64,000 nucleotides of DNA, taken from assembly GCA_014649555.1 (NCBI GenBank), contig BMTG01000001.1, positions 496,001-560,000 of the forward strand, given 5' to 3'. The stretch is from Streptomyces globisporus. GTDB lineage: Bacteria; Actinomycetota; Actinomycetes; Streptomycetales; Streptomycetaceae. A program made the translations under genes and the position numbers. Below are positions 41,378-49,886 of this stretch, piece after piece. Each line of letters starts with the position of its first letter. The first letter of the stretch is position 1. Under the pieces are notes generated by a model that ran no database searches, was not told the DNA's origin, and saw nothing but the letters and a program-made list of their open reading frames with translations.

Positions 41378-43116
41378 CGGGGCTCCGCTGCGGCGAGGGG
41401 GGAAGGTGCGGTGATGTCCGTGCTGAAGACCGCCCGGTAGTCCGGGTCCTCCCACAGTTCGTCGTGGCGGCCCGTCGCGCGGAGCCGGCCGTCCTCCAGC
41501 CAGGCGACGCGGTCCGCCCGCGCGGCCGAGGACAGCCGGTGGGCGACGATGATCCGGGTGCAGCGCCCGGCCCGCGCGTCGAGGGCGCGGCGGACGTGGT
41601 GCTCGGTCACGGTGTCGAGGCTGGACAACGCGTCGTCGAGGATCAGCAGCCGGCCCGGGTGGGCGAACGCACGGGCCAGGCCGAGGCGTTGGCGTTCGCC
41701 GCCGGAGAGCGGGGCGTCGGCGAGCGGGGTGGCGTAGCCGTACGGGAGCAGCGCGAGGAACCCGTCGGCGCGGGCCGCGCGGGCCGCTTCGCGTACGGCG
41801 TCGGGCGCGGCGGTCCAGGGGCCGTGGGCGATCGTGTCCTCGACGGTGGTGCCGAGGAGGGCGGGGCGGGCGAAGGCGTACGCCACCTCGCGGCGGAGCC
41901 GGGCCGGTTCCATGCCGTCCAGCGGGACGCCGTCGAGCAGCACGCTGCCGGTGTCCGGGTCGAGCAGCCGCCCGGCGACCGCGGCCAGCTGGGACTTGCC
42001 GGAGCCGGAGCGTCCGACGACGGCCAGGGACGTGCCGCCGGGGACGGTCAGGTGGACGCCGGTCAGCAGGGGTTGGCCGTCCTGTTCGACGCCGACGTCG
42101 CGGAGTTCGAGGTGTCCGGGGGCGTCGGGGACCGGGCCCAGGCCGCGGTGGGGCAGAGGGGCGAGGGTGAGGAGGGGGTCGAGGCTCTGGGCGGCGGCGC
42201 GGCTGCGGGCCAGGGAGCCGAGCGCTCCGGTGAGGGAGCCGATGCCGACGGCGAGGCTCGCGTAGCGGGAGGCAGCGACGAGTTCGCCGACGCCGATCGC
42301 GCCCGCGCCGAGCCGGAGTCCGGCGACCGCGAGGACCAGCAGCATGAGCAGGGGCAGCAGGAGGCCGCTGCGGCCGACGGCCCGCCCGTACACGGTCCAG
42401 GTGCGGCGACCGTGTTCGGCGAGGGCGGTCAGGGGTTCCAGGACGCGGCGGTGTTCGCGGGCGCCGGTGCGGGCGGCGCGGATGGTGTCGGCGCCGTCCA
42501 GGGCCTCGGTGAGACGGTGGGCGATCAGCGACTGGGCGCGCTGGTAGTCGGCCCCGGCGTCGGCGGTGCCCCGGGTGAAGGTGCGGAGCAGGAGGACCAG
42601 CAGAGGGGCGCCCAGGAGGAGGGCGGCGGCGGTCCAGACGTCGATGAGGAGGAGCCCGACGAGCGCGCCGAGCGGGAGCAGGACGCCCGCGACGGCTCCG
42701 GCTGCGGTGACGGGCGCGGACGCGGCGTCGGCGGTGCGGGCGGTGAGCCGGGCGGTGAGGTCGCCGGTGGGCAGGGCGAGGGCCCGGCGGGGTTCGGCGG
42801 CCAGGATCCGCGCGGTGGTGCGGGTGCGCAGGTGTGCGGTGAGCCGGGCGCTGGTGGTCGTGCCGGTCACGGCGGCCGCCGCGTCGAACCCGGTCTCGGC
42901 GAGGGTGAGGGCGGCGCAGAGCAGCAGCCCGGACCAGGGCACGGGCCCGCCGGAGACGAGCCGGTCGACGGTGTGGCCCAGGGCGGCGGGCAGGGCGAGG
43001 GCGGCGAGCGCCCCGCCGGTGGAGCAGAGGAACAGCCAGGTGAGGGCGGCCGGATGCTGCCGGGCGAGCCGTCGGGTGCCGGACGCCGTGCCGGGGATCG
43101 GGTCCGGGTGCGGCAC
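41374..43116 (-). CDS. amfB: ABC exporter half-transporter AmfB (permease-ATPase fusion)
   Basis: 580 aa. A six-helix membrane domain (about 1-310) then an ATPase domain with Walker A GRSGSGKS, signature LSGGERQR and Walker B LLILDDALSSLD: the catalytic Glu is replaced by Asp, the usual mark of the degenerate site in heterodimeric exporters. It pairs with AmfA. GTG start with AAAGG 6 nt upstream. It lies downstream of amfS beyond a strong stem-loop that may reduce its expression relative to the peptide gene. Confidence 0.9.
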   Translation of the reverse strand: MPHPDPIPGTASGTRRLARQHPAALTWLFLCSTGGALAALALPAALGHTVDRLVSGGPVPWSGLLLCAALTLAETGFDAAAAVTGTTTSARLTAHLRTRTTARILAAEPRRALALPTGDLTARLTARTADAASAPVTAAGAVAGVLLPLGALVGLLLIDVWTAAALLLGAPLLVLLLRTFTRGTADAGADYQRAQSLIAHRLTEALDGADTIRAARTGAREHRRVLEPLTALAEHGRRTWTVYGRAVGRSGLLLPLLMLLVLAVAGLRLGAGAIGVGELVAASRYASLAVGIGSLTGALGSLARSRAAAQSLDPLLTLAPLPHRGLGPVPDAPGHLELRDVGVEQDGQPLLTGVHLTVPGGTSLAVVGRSGSGKSQLAAVAGRLLDPDTGSVLLDGVPLDGMEPARLRREVAYAFARPALLGTTVEDTIAHGPWTAAPDAVREAARAARADGFLALLPYGYATPLADAPLSGGERQRLGLARAFAHPGRLLILDDALSSLDTVTEHHVRRALDARAGRCTRIIVAHRLSSAARADRVAWLEDGRLRATGRHDELWEDPDYRAVFSTDITAPSPLAAAEPR

Positions 43117-43160
43117 GGGGGGCCTTTCGGGTCGGCGGAACGGCCCCTGCGGGCACGTGG

Positions 43161-43201
43161 CCGGCCGGCCCGTCGGTGGTGCTCACCGACGGGCCGGCCG
43201 G
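43161..43201 (-). terminator. 18-bp stem-loop between amfS and amfB (attenuator)
   Basis: Perfect 18-bp inverted repeat (43161-43178 with 43184-43201), loop 5 nt, starting 7 nt after the amfS stop codon. Because amfB and amfA follow on the same strand, it may act as a partial terminator or RNA stabiliser that keeps amfS mRNA in excess. Confidence 0.7.
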
Positions 43202-43207
43202 TGCGGG

Positions 43208-43339
43208 TCACGGGGTGCAGAGGACCACGCTGAGGGAGCTGTACTCACAGACCAGCAGCGAGACCTGGCTGCCCGTGGCGAGCTCGCCGAAGGAGTCCTC
43301 GGCCGGGGTGTCCATCGCCTGAAGGTCGAGAAGCGCCAT
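43208..43339 (-). CDS. amfS: class III lanthipeptide precursor AmfS (SapB family)
   Basis: 43 aa, too short for most gene finders. The leader (about 1-21) opens MALLDLQAMDTPAEDSF with the LLDLQ recognition motif typical of class III leaders; the core begins around Thr22-Gly23. The core has two Ser-x2-Ser-x3-Cys units: Ser24/Ser27/Cys31 and Ser34/Ser37/Cys41. These are the sites of labionin or lanthionine rings in AmfS/SapB. The peptide is a surfactant morphogen that lets aerial hyphae escape the aqueous surface. AAAGGA lies 6 nt before the ATG. It sits between amfT and amfB, as expected. Confidence 0.95.
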   Translation of the reverse strand: MALLDLQAMDTPAEDSFGELATGSQVSLLVCEYSSLSVVLCTP

Positions 43340-43384
43340 GATGTGTCCTTTCGGGGACGATTGGTGGAGCTTTGGGCGGTGGTG

Positions 43385-46195
43385 CTAGAACGACCCCGGG
43401 TGGGGCCGGTCCGACGACCCCTGGCGGGGCCGGTTCGTGGGGCCGCTCGTGCGGCCGGAAGGTGCCGCCGCCGGAGCGGCGGGCAGGAAGGGAAGTCCGG
43501 TGGGGCGGCCGGCAGCGGCGCCCAGGGCGAGGAGAGCGCCGGCGGTCCCGGTGGCCAGGTCCATCGACAGGCGCATCAACTGCTCGCCGGGGAAGGCGAG
43601 TCCGCCGCCGTACGTCAGGGCGTGGCTGCCCAGCAGGTCGGTGTGGCGGTCGATCGCGCGCTGCCGGTCGGCCGGGTCGCACAGCGGGGTGGCCGCGAGG
43701 TGCAGCAGGAGTCCGGCGGAGCCCCTGAGCAGTCCGGGCTGGACGTAGAAGGCGGAGAGCGCGGCCGGGAGCAGGGCCCGGCCCGCCGCCTCAAGCTCCG
43801 GGTCGGGACGCTGGGCGAGGTAGGCGTCGATGACGGCCGCGATACCGGCGCTGCCCGAACCGACGTACGGCATCAGCCGTTTGCCCTCGACGACGAGGAG
43901 TGACCCGTCGTCCCCGGCCCGGCAGCGTTCCAGGTCGCGGCGGAGTGCGGCGGCGGCCAGGTCGAGCAGGGCGGTGTCCCCGGTGGTCGCGTACCGGCGG
44001 ATCAGCAGCAGGGCGATGCCACTCGCGCCGTGCAGCAGTCCGGTGCGGGGCGACGGCGGACCGTCGGTGAGCGCGCGGACGGCGAGGGCGGTGCAGCGGG
44101 CCGCGGCGGCGGACAGGGCCGGGGCGTCGGTGGCGGATGCGGTGCGGGCCACATCGTCGAAGGCGAGGCCGATGCCCGCGTACCCGTTGTGCAGCCCGGG
44201 TGTCAGGCCCTCCAGGGGCTGGTCGAGGATGATCCGGAGGAGGTCGGCGGCCTCGGCGGTGCGGCCGATCCGGTGCAGGGTCCAGGCGATGCCGGTGAGC
44301 CCGTCGTAGAAGCCGAGGGGGCTGCCGGACGCCGGGTCCTTGGCGTGCCGCAGGAGCCAGTCCTCGGCCGGTGCGCACGGCGGGGCGCCGGTCTCGTGGA
44401 GGGCGTGGAGGACCCCGGCCGCGCCGTACGCGAAGGACTGGCCGCCGGTGGCGGTGGCGAACTGGGCGATGTCCCCGGGGAAGCAGCGGTCGTCGCGCTC
44501 CGGTGTGCAGGAGGCGGTGATGGCCCGGGCCAGCGCGTCGCGGGCGCGCGGCCAGTCGCGGAGGTCGGCGGGTGAAGCGGACGCCTTGCCGGAGTCGCGG
44601 CCGGACGCGGAAGCGAGGCCGGAAGCGGAAGCCGTGTCGGAGCCGCGGCCTGAGGCGGAAGCCTGGCCGGAGTCGCGGCCGGACGCGGAGGCGGGAGTCG
44701 TACCGGAAGCCGGAGCGGGCCGGGCGCCGGCCTCTCCCGGATCCCGTACGTCCCGCAGGATCTCCTCGACCGCCGGTCGCAGCGCCTCCTCCGTCACCGG
44801 GAAGGCGCGGGCGATGTCCTGTGCGAGCCCGGCGGCCTTCGTGCGGTCGATGCCGAACAGTGTGGTGAGCGGCAGGTACAGCGCGAGCCGCAGACAGGCG
44901 AGCGCGTAGCGGTCGATGTCGGTGCCGCGCCGGTCGGCCGGGGCGACGAAGGCCGGGTTGGCGACGATCTGGCGACGGCGTTCGGCGGCCGGGGAGGCCG
45001 CCTCGAAGTCGAGCAGGACGATCCGCCCGGCCTCCTCGTCGACCATCACGTTGCTCATGTGCAGATCGCTGATGACGATGCCCCGCTCGTGCACCGCGTC
45101 GACGGCCCGCTCGACCTGCCCGTACAACTCCTCGGCCCACGAAGCGTGATCGGCGAGGAGTTCGGGTGAGGGGTGCTGCCGGGCGAGCGGGAAGCGGCGA
45201 GCGAACACGGTGTTGAGGGTGGCGCCGGGGATGTACTGGAGGACCAGGAAGTGGTGGTCGCCGACCTGGAACACGTCCCGGACGTCCGGGACGCAGTCCA
45301 GTCCGGCAAGTTGCTCCAGGGCGGCCCTCTCCCGCTCCAGACGGGCCACGGCGTCCGCCCCGTCGGCGGCCAGACCGGCGTGCGGCCGGGCCTCCTTGAA
45401 GACGACCTGCTCGCCGGTGCGGGTGTCACGGCCGAGGTAGACCCCGCCGCCGTTGGAGAAGTGCAGCGCCTTCTCCACGGAGTACGGAAGGTCGGCGAGG
45501 CCCACAGCGGCCCGGGCTTCGAGGTGCGGCATCAGAAAGCCGGGCGGGGTCACCCAGGAGGGGACGCGGAAGGCGGGGCCCCGGTCGTCGGGGACGAGCC
45601 GGCCCTGCGGGTCGGCGACGGCGGGCACGGGCCGCCCGTCGGGACCCGAACAGAAGCGGGCGGCGAACGCGCCGTACCGGGTGTGCACGGGCCCGTTCCC
45701 GCACCGCAGATCGCTCAGGATGTACGGGCCGTGCTCGCCCTCCAGGAGCTGCATCAGGGCGGTGCACACCTCGGGGAACGCTTCCTCGGACGGCGGGTAG
45801 ACGGTGATGAACTTCCCGCTGCCCGCCCGGTCCGCGTACTTGGCGTTCCGCAGGGCCAACAGCCCTGCGTTCGGTATGCACTTGAAGGCGAGCCGGTGCT
45901 CCAGACAGTGGGCGGTGACCCGGTCGAGCACGGAGGCCGCGTTGTCGAGGGCGGCCGAGACGTGGATCTTCCAGCCCTGGGCCGGCAGCCGCAGCCCGTC
46001 GGGGCTGTAGGAGAGCCAGTCACCGCGCCGGGAGCGGGTCCACCCCTCGGGTGCGGAGCCACGGACGGCGGCGTAGAACGAGCTCTCCGCGTCTACGGCT
46101 CCGCCCGGTCCGAGGGAACGGTGGGGTGCGTCGTAGAAGCGGCGGTCCGCCTGGCAGTACGCGGCGTACTCCGGATTCACCCACGGCCCCCTCAC
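43385..46195 (-). CDS. amfT: class III lanthipeptide synthetase AmfT (LanKC/RamC type)
   Basis: 936 aa from GTG 46195. Order: lyase domain (about 1-205), Ser/Thr kinase domain (about 235-480; FKEARPH Lys about 267, ISDLHMSNVM about 375, LLDFEAA about 395), linker (about 492-542), LanC-like cyclase (about 556-915) lacking the zinc Cys/His ligands, as in class III. It phosphorylates Ser/Thr of AmfS, eliminates phosphate and forms thioether/carbocyclic rings. The GTG is chosen because GGAGGA lies 5 nt upstream; an ATG at 46237 lacks a ribosome binding site. The linker is unusually Ser/Ala/Gly-repetitive. Confidence 0.93.
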   Translation of the reverse strand: MRGPWVNPEYAAYCQADRRFYDAPHRSLGPGGAVDAESSFYAAVRGSAPEGWTRSRRGDWLSYSPDGLRLPAQGWKIHVSAALDNAASVLDRVTAHCLEHRLAFKCIPNAGLLALRNAKYADRAGSGKFITVYPPSEEAFPEVCTALMQLLEGEHGPYILSDLRCGNGPVHTRYGAFAARFCSGPDGRPVPAVADPQGRLVPDDRGPAFRVPSWVTPPGFLMPHLEARAAVGLADLPYSVEKALHFSNGGGVYLGRDTRTGEQVVFKEARPHAGLAADGADAVARLERERAALEQLAGLDCVPDVRDVFQVGDHHFLVLQYIPGATLNTVFARRFPLARQHPSPELLADHASWAEELYGQVERAVDAVHERGIVISDLHMSNVMVDEEAGRIVLLDFEAASPAAERRRQIVANPAFVAPADRRGTDIDRYALACLRLALYLPLTTLFGIDRTKAAGLAQDIARAFPVTEEALRPAVEEILRDVRDPGEAGARPAPASGTTPASASGRDSGQASASGRGSDTASASGLASASGRDSGKASASPADLRDWPRARDALARAITASCTPERDDRCFPGDIAQFATATGGQSFAYGAAGVLHALHETGAPPCAPAEDWLLRHAKDPASGSPLGFYDGLTGIAWTLHRIGRTAEAADLLRIILDQPLEGLTPGLHNGYAGIGLAFDDVARTASATDAPALSAAAARCTALAVRALTDGPPSPRTGLLHGASGIALLLIRRYATTGDTALLDLAAAALRRDLERCRAGDDGSLLVVEGKRLMPYVGSGSAGIAAVIDAYLAQRPDPELEAAGRALLPAALSAFYVQPGLLRGSAGLLLHLAATPLCDPADRQRAIDRHTDLLGSHALTYGGGLAFPGEQLMRLSMDLATGTAGALLALGAAAGRPTGLPFLPAAPAAAPSGRTSGPTNRPRQGSSDRPHPGSF
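44589..44689. repeat. in-gene repeat encoding the AmfT kinase-cyclase linker
   Basis: A 23-bp unit occurs identically at 44589-44611 and 44667-44689 (78 bp = 26 codons apart), with partial copies between. The protein reads as ASASGRDSG-like units. Because the period is a multiple of 3, copy-number change would keep the frame. Confidence 0.75.
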
Positions 46196-46398
46196 TCGGT
46201 TCCTCCGCGTCGTTCGCGGCGAGAGAGAAGTTGTCATAACGACGAGCGGTGCCCATAGTCACCGTTGTCACGACTCGTACATGCGCGCCAACCATGCGGA
46301 GCGCACCCCGTACTGATGCGTATCCGCTCGTCGCCCCGCCACGTAAGGCCGCGGTCAGGGGGCGCACGGGGGCGTGCACCGGGCGCTTTGGCCTCTCC
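46196..46398 (-). promoter_or_regulatory. amfT promoter region
   Basis: About 200 bp between the upstream regulator gene's stop codon and amfT. On the minus strand GTGACAACGGTGACTATGG contains a 9-bp-period repeat (GTGAC twice) whose second half, GACTAT, could be a -10 box. This is where AmfR should bind; I cannot identify its sites. Confidence 0.35.
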
Positions 46399-47385
46399 TC
46401 AGCCCGCGCCACGCACCAGGATGTCGCCCGCCTCGGTACGGAAATAGAGCACGGAGCGGCCCGCCCGGCGGCGGCGGACCAGTCCGGCGTCCAGCAGGAT
46501 CCGCAGATGGCGGCCGACGGAGCCGAGCCCCTGGCCGGTCAGCGCGACGAGCTGCGTCGTGCTGAGCGGGGAGGCCAGCAGCGACAGGACGGCCGCCCGC
46601 GCCGGGCCGATCAGCGCGCCCAGGGCGGCGGGTACGGGCATGCGTCCGGCCTCGGCGAGCGCGCCGGAGCACGGATACACCAGTCCGTACCGGTGCGGGA
46701 TGTCCCAGCAGACCCAGGACTGGTCCGGGGTGACGGGGATGAACAGCAACTGGGCGCGGTCCAGTTCGCGGGGCGGGTTGTCGTAGGTGTTGATCTGCAG
46801 TCGGCTGCCGCCCAGCCAACGGATCCCGGGCCGCATGCCGTTCAGGGCCTCGGCCCAGCCCGCCCGGCCCAACTGGGCGGTACGTGCGACCACATCGGCC
46901 TCCAGGACCCGCTGCCGCCTCGGCCAGTCGGGCAGCACGGTGTGCGTCCAGACCCACTCCACGGCGTCGGCGGCGCGCCCGGCGAGGTCGTCCCGGTCCA
47001 GCGCGGCGGGCAGCGGCCCGCCCAGCGCCACGGCCAGATCGGCGCGGGCCCGGTCGGGCGGGGCGGCCCGGATCCGCGCCAGCTCCTCGGCGAAGGACGG
47101 CGGGGACTGGCCCGGCGGGGCGGGGACCGGTGCGGGGGTGAGGAAGTCGGCGGTCCAGCGGGGCGCGAGGGCGGAGCGGATCACCAGCGCGGAGACCGGG
47201 TCACCGGCCGCCCGCCGCCGGTATGCGGGCAGATGCGTCTCCAGCCAGGCGCGCTCCCCCGGGTGCGCGGCGGTGGCCCGCTCCAGGAGCAGCAGGCTCG
47301 CGACGGTCTCCGCGAGCGGCGAGACGACGAACCGGCTGCCCGCGAGCGTGTCCGCACTGACCTGCCACCAGCCCATGCCCGTCAC
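46399..47385 (-). CDS. ArsR-type winged-helix regulator with DUF5937 domain
   Basis: 328 aa from GTG 47385 (AAGGA 7-8 nt upstream). The N-terminal ~220 residues are the DUF5937 domain (SRFVVSPLAETVASLLLLE and LPDWPRRQRVLEADVVART). The C-terminal ~100 residues are an ArsR/HTH_20 winged helix (RAAVLSLLASPLSTTQLVAL, GQGLGSVGRHLRILLDAGLV). Such proteins commonly repress a divergent MFS gene, exactly the layout here: the MFS start lies 133 bp away on the other strand. Ligand unknown. It is upstream of amfT in the same direction, but a 200-bp gap separates them. Confidence 0.85.
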   Translation of the reverse strand: MTGMGWWQVSADTLAGSRFVVSPLAETVASLLLLERATAAHPGERAWLETHLPAYRRRAAGDPVSALVIRSALAPRWTADFLTPAPVPAPPGQSPPSFAEELARIRAAPPDRARADLAVALGGPLPAALDRDDLAGRAADAVEWVWTHTVLPDWPRRQRVLEADVVARTAQLGRAGWAEALNGMRPGIRWLGGSRLQINTYDNPPRELDRAQLLFIPVTPDQSWVCWDIPHRYGLVYPCSGALAEAGRMPVPAALGALIGPARAAVLSLLASPLSTTQLVALTGQGLGSVGRHLRILLDAGLVRRRRAGRSVLYFRTEAGDILVRGAG

Positions 47386-47518
47386 CGCCCGTTCCTTCCC
47401 AGCCCCACCGGCCCTGTCCGCGCTGTCCACCCTGTCGGATCCGGGCCGACCCGCCCCAGGCTTTCGCGTCCGCGCGAAACAGTAACGGCCCCGGTGACGG
47501 GCTCCGGAGACTCCGTCC

Positions 47519-48757
47519 ATGCGCACCTACCGCGAACTGTTCCGGACCCCGGAGTTCACCCCCTTCTTCGCGGCCGTCTCCGTGCAGACGGCCGCCCAGA
47601 CCGCGACCGGCCTGGCGCTGGGCACCCTCGTGTACGCCCGGACCGGCTCACCCCTGCTCTCCGCGCTGGCGATGTTCGGCCCGTCGCTGGCCCAGGTGGC
47701 CGGGGCGCTCACCCTGCTGTCGGCGGCGGACCGGCTGCCGCCGCGCGCCGCGCTGACCGCGCTCGCCCTGCTGTCGGCGGGGGCCGCCGGCGTCCAGGCC
47801 GTCCCCGGGCTGCCGTTGTGGGCCGCGTTCGCGGTTCTGCTGGTGACGGGGGTGGCGGCGTCGCCGGGCGGGGGCGTGCGGTACGGGCTGCTCAACGAGA
47901 TCGTGCCGCGCGAGGGATTCCTGCTCGGCCGCTCGGTGCTGAACATGACCGGCGGCGCGATGCAGATCTGCGGATTCGCGGTGGGCGGGGCGCTGGTGGC
48001 GGTGTTCTCGGCGCGCGGCACGCTGCTGGTCGGGGCGGGCCTGTACGTCGTCGCGGCGGCCGTGACCCGGCTCGGCCTGACCGCCCGGCCGCCCAGGGCG
48101 ACCGGCCGCCCCTCGATCGGGGAGACCTGGCGGACGAACGCGCTGCTCTGGTCGTCCACGCCGCGCCGGTACGTGTTCCTCGCCCTCTGGGTCCCCAACG
48201 GGCTCGTCGTCGGCTGCGAGTCCCTGTACGTGGCGTACGCGCCCGGGCACGCCGGGCTCCTCTTCGCCGGCGGGGCCCTGGGAATGCTGGCCGGGGACAC
48301 GCTGGTCGGGCGGTTCGTGTCCGTCCGGTGGCGGCCCCGGCTCGGGGCACCGCTGCGGCTGCTGCTGGCCGCGCCCTATCTGCTCTTCGCCCTGCGCCCG
48401 GGGCTGCCCCTCGCACTGACGCTGGTCGTCGTGGCGAGTGTCGGTTTCGCCGCGAGCCTGCTGCTCCAGGAGCGGCTGCTGGCCCTCACCCCGCAGGAGC
48501 TGAGCGGCCACGCGCTCGGGCTCAGCTCCTCGGGGATGCTCGCGATGCAGGGGGTGGGCGCGGCCGTGGCGGGCGGTATCGCCCAGCTGACCTCTCCCGC
48601 GACGGGCATGGCGGCGGTCGCGGGCCTCTCGGTGGCGGTGACGCTGGCGCTGGCCCCGGGGCTGCACACACCGGCCGACGCCGACGGGGGCAGACTGCTC
48701 GGAGCGAACGGATCACCGCGAGCTTCCCGTACACCCCGCACGGAAGAGACCTCATGA
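47519..48757 (+). CDS. MFS transporter
   Basis: 412 aa, 12 predicted helices, starting MRTYRELFRTPEFTPFFAAV, a beginning common to actinobacterial MFS proteins paired with DUF5937 regulators. Internal landmarks are LLNEIVPREGFLLGRSVLNM (post-helix 4 loop) and FAASLLLQERLLALTPQELS. Probably an exporter of an unknown small molecule, controlled by the divergent ArsR-type gene. Its TGA overlaps the ATG of the acetyltransferase gene (ATGA), so the two are coupled. Confidence 0.87.
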   Translation: MRTYRELFRTPEFTPFFAAVSVQTAAQTATGLALGTLVYARTGSPLLSALAMFGPSLAQVAGALTLLSAADRLPPRAALTALALLSAGAAGVQAVPGLPLWAAFAVLLVTGVAASPGGGVRYGLLNEIVPREGFLLGRSVLNMTGGAMQICGFAVGGALVAVFSARGTLLVGAGLYVVAAAVTRLGLTARPPRATGRPSIGETWRTNALLWSSTPRRYVFLALWVPNGLVVGCESLYVAYAPGHAGLLFAGGALGMLAGDTLVGRFVSVRWRPRLGAPLRLLLAAPYLLFALRPGLPLALTLVVVASVGFAASLLLQERLLALTPQELSGHALGLSSSGMLAMQGVGAAVAGGIAQLTSPATGMAAVAGLSVAVTLALAPGLHTPADADGGRLLGANGSPRASRTPRTEETS

Positions 48758-49338
48758 GCGACAACGCCAGGCCCAGCCAGAAGGAAGCCATGCTCTCCGG
48801 CGAGCTGTACCTCGCCGACGACCCCGAACTGGCGGCGGAGGCCCTGCACGCGGCCGTGCTGAGCGAGCGCTACAACGCCACATCGGCCGCCGACCCCGAG
48901 GCCCGGCGCGCGGTGCTGGCCGAGCTGCTGGGCGAGGTGGGCGAGGGCGTGGAGGTACGGCCGCCGCTGCGGGTCGACTACGGCTATCAGACCACCATCG
49001 GCCCGCGTACGTTCATCAACTTCGGCGCGGTCCTCCTGGACGTCGCCCGCATCACCATCGGCGCGGACGTCCAGATGGGCCCGAACGTCCAGATCCTCAC
49101 CCCGACCCACCCCGTCGACCCCGAGCCGCGCCGCGCCAAGTGGGAGGCCGCCGAGCCGATCACCATCGGCGACAACGTGTGGCTGGGCGGCGGGGTGATC
49201 GTCTGCCCCGGGGTGACCATCGGTGAGAACACGGTGGTCGGCGCGGGGGCGGTCGTCACGAAGGACCTGCCGGCGAACGTGGTGGCGGTCGGTAACCCGG
49301 CCCGGGTGATCCGGACGATCGGCGAACCGGAGGCGTAA
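48754..49338 (+). CDS. maltose/galactoside-type sugar O-acetyltransferase
   Basis: 194 aa. The N-terminal mac domain (QKEAMLSGELYLADDPELA) is followed by a left-handed beta helix with hexapeptide repeats (ITIGADVQMGPNVQIL, ITIGDNVWLGGGVIVCPGVT) and the active His loop PTHPVDPE; AVVTKDLPANVVAVGNPARV ends the fold. It transfers acetyl from acetyl-CoA to a sugar hydroxyl. Coupling to the MFS gene suggests a detoxification or export pair: acetylate, then expel. The open frame upstream through the MFS gene is not used. Confidence 0.92.
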   Translation: MSDNARPSQKEAMLSGELYLADDPELAAEALHAAVLSERYNATSAADPEARRAVLAELLGEVGEGVEVRPPLRVDYGYQTTIGPRTFINFGAVLLDVARITIGADVQMGPNVQILTPTHPVDPEPRRAKWEAAEPITIGDNVWLGGGVIVCPGVTIGENTVVGAGAVVTKDLPANVVAVGNPARVIRTIGEPEA

Positions 49339-49379
49339 CCGGGGAGCGGTCTCCGCACACCGGCGCCCCCTCCCGTGCG

Positions 49380-49886
49380 CTACGCCGACCGCCAGGCATC
49401 CGTGTCGCACGAGACCTCGAAGTGCCACCAGCCCTCGTCCCGGCCCCGGGCCAGCAGCGCCTTCACCCCGCGCAGGTCCGCGCCGCCGGGCACGGTCAGG
49501 GCGACCAGCGGGAAATCCGCGCTGAAGACCTCGCCCGTGAGCCCGAATCCGGCGAGCCGCTCGTGCACGGCCCGTACGTCGTGCCCGAGCGGGCCGTCCG
49601 GCACGGGCAGCACCCGGACCGTGCAGTTGCCCGAGTCCGCCACCCGGCCGACGGCCCAGTGCACACCGTCGTCGTCCGTCCGGAACCGTACGGTCTCGCC
49701 CTCGGCGACCCCGTCCCGGAGGAAGGGCACGTTGTCCACCCGCGCGGTGTCCGGGCCGAGCCGCGTCGCCCACAGCCCCTCGGTCTCGTACGGCGGCGGC
49801 CCGTCCTCGCGCGGGGCCACGCGGAACCAGACCTTGATCTGATCGGCTTCGCGGGGTGGGCGTTCCGGACCGGCGGGGGAACTCAT
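49380..49886 (-). CDS. DUF4265 domain protein
   Basis: 168 aa from ATG 49886 (MSSPAGPERPP). The DUF4265 core is recognisable in IKVWFRVAPREDGPP, ETEGLWATRLG, ARVDNVPFLRDGVAEGETV and VRVLPVP. A small cytoplasmic family of unknown function, sometimes next to immunity-like or contact-dependent genes; here it is alone between the acetyltransferase and the glucanase, convergent with the former. Confidence 0.8.
   Translation of the reverse strand: MSSPAGPERPPREADQIKVWFRVAPREDGPPPYETEGLWATRLGPDTARVDNVPFLRDGVAEGETVRFRTDDDGVHWAVGRVADSGNCTVRVLPVPDGPLGHDVRAVHERLAGFGLTGEVFSADFPLVALTVPGGADLRGVKALLARGRDEGWWHFEVSCDTDAWRSA

Noticed and set aside
39521-43186. 1221-codon open frame that would fuse amfA with an upstream N-terminal extension
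   Set aside because: The upstream half overlaps amfB out of frame and is Arg/Pro/Ala-rich. The ATG at 41377 with ATGA coupling and ABC-exporter similarity marks the real amfA start.
46249-49338. 1029-codon plus-strand frame ending in the acetyltransferase
   Set aside because: Only the last 194 codons resemble a protein family; the rest covers the regulator in antisense and the MFS gene out of frame.
38947-49338. Genomic island with tRNA attachment site around amf
   Set aside because: No tRNA gene, integrase, transposase or flanking direct repeat is visible; codon use and GC look the same as neighbours.
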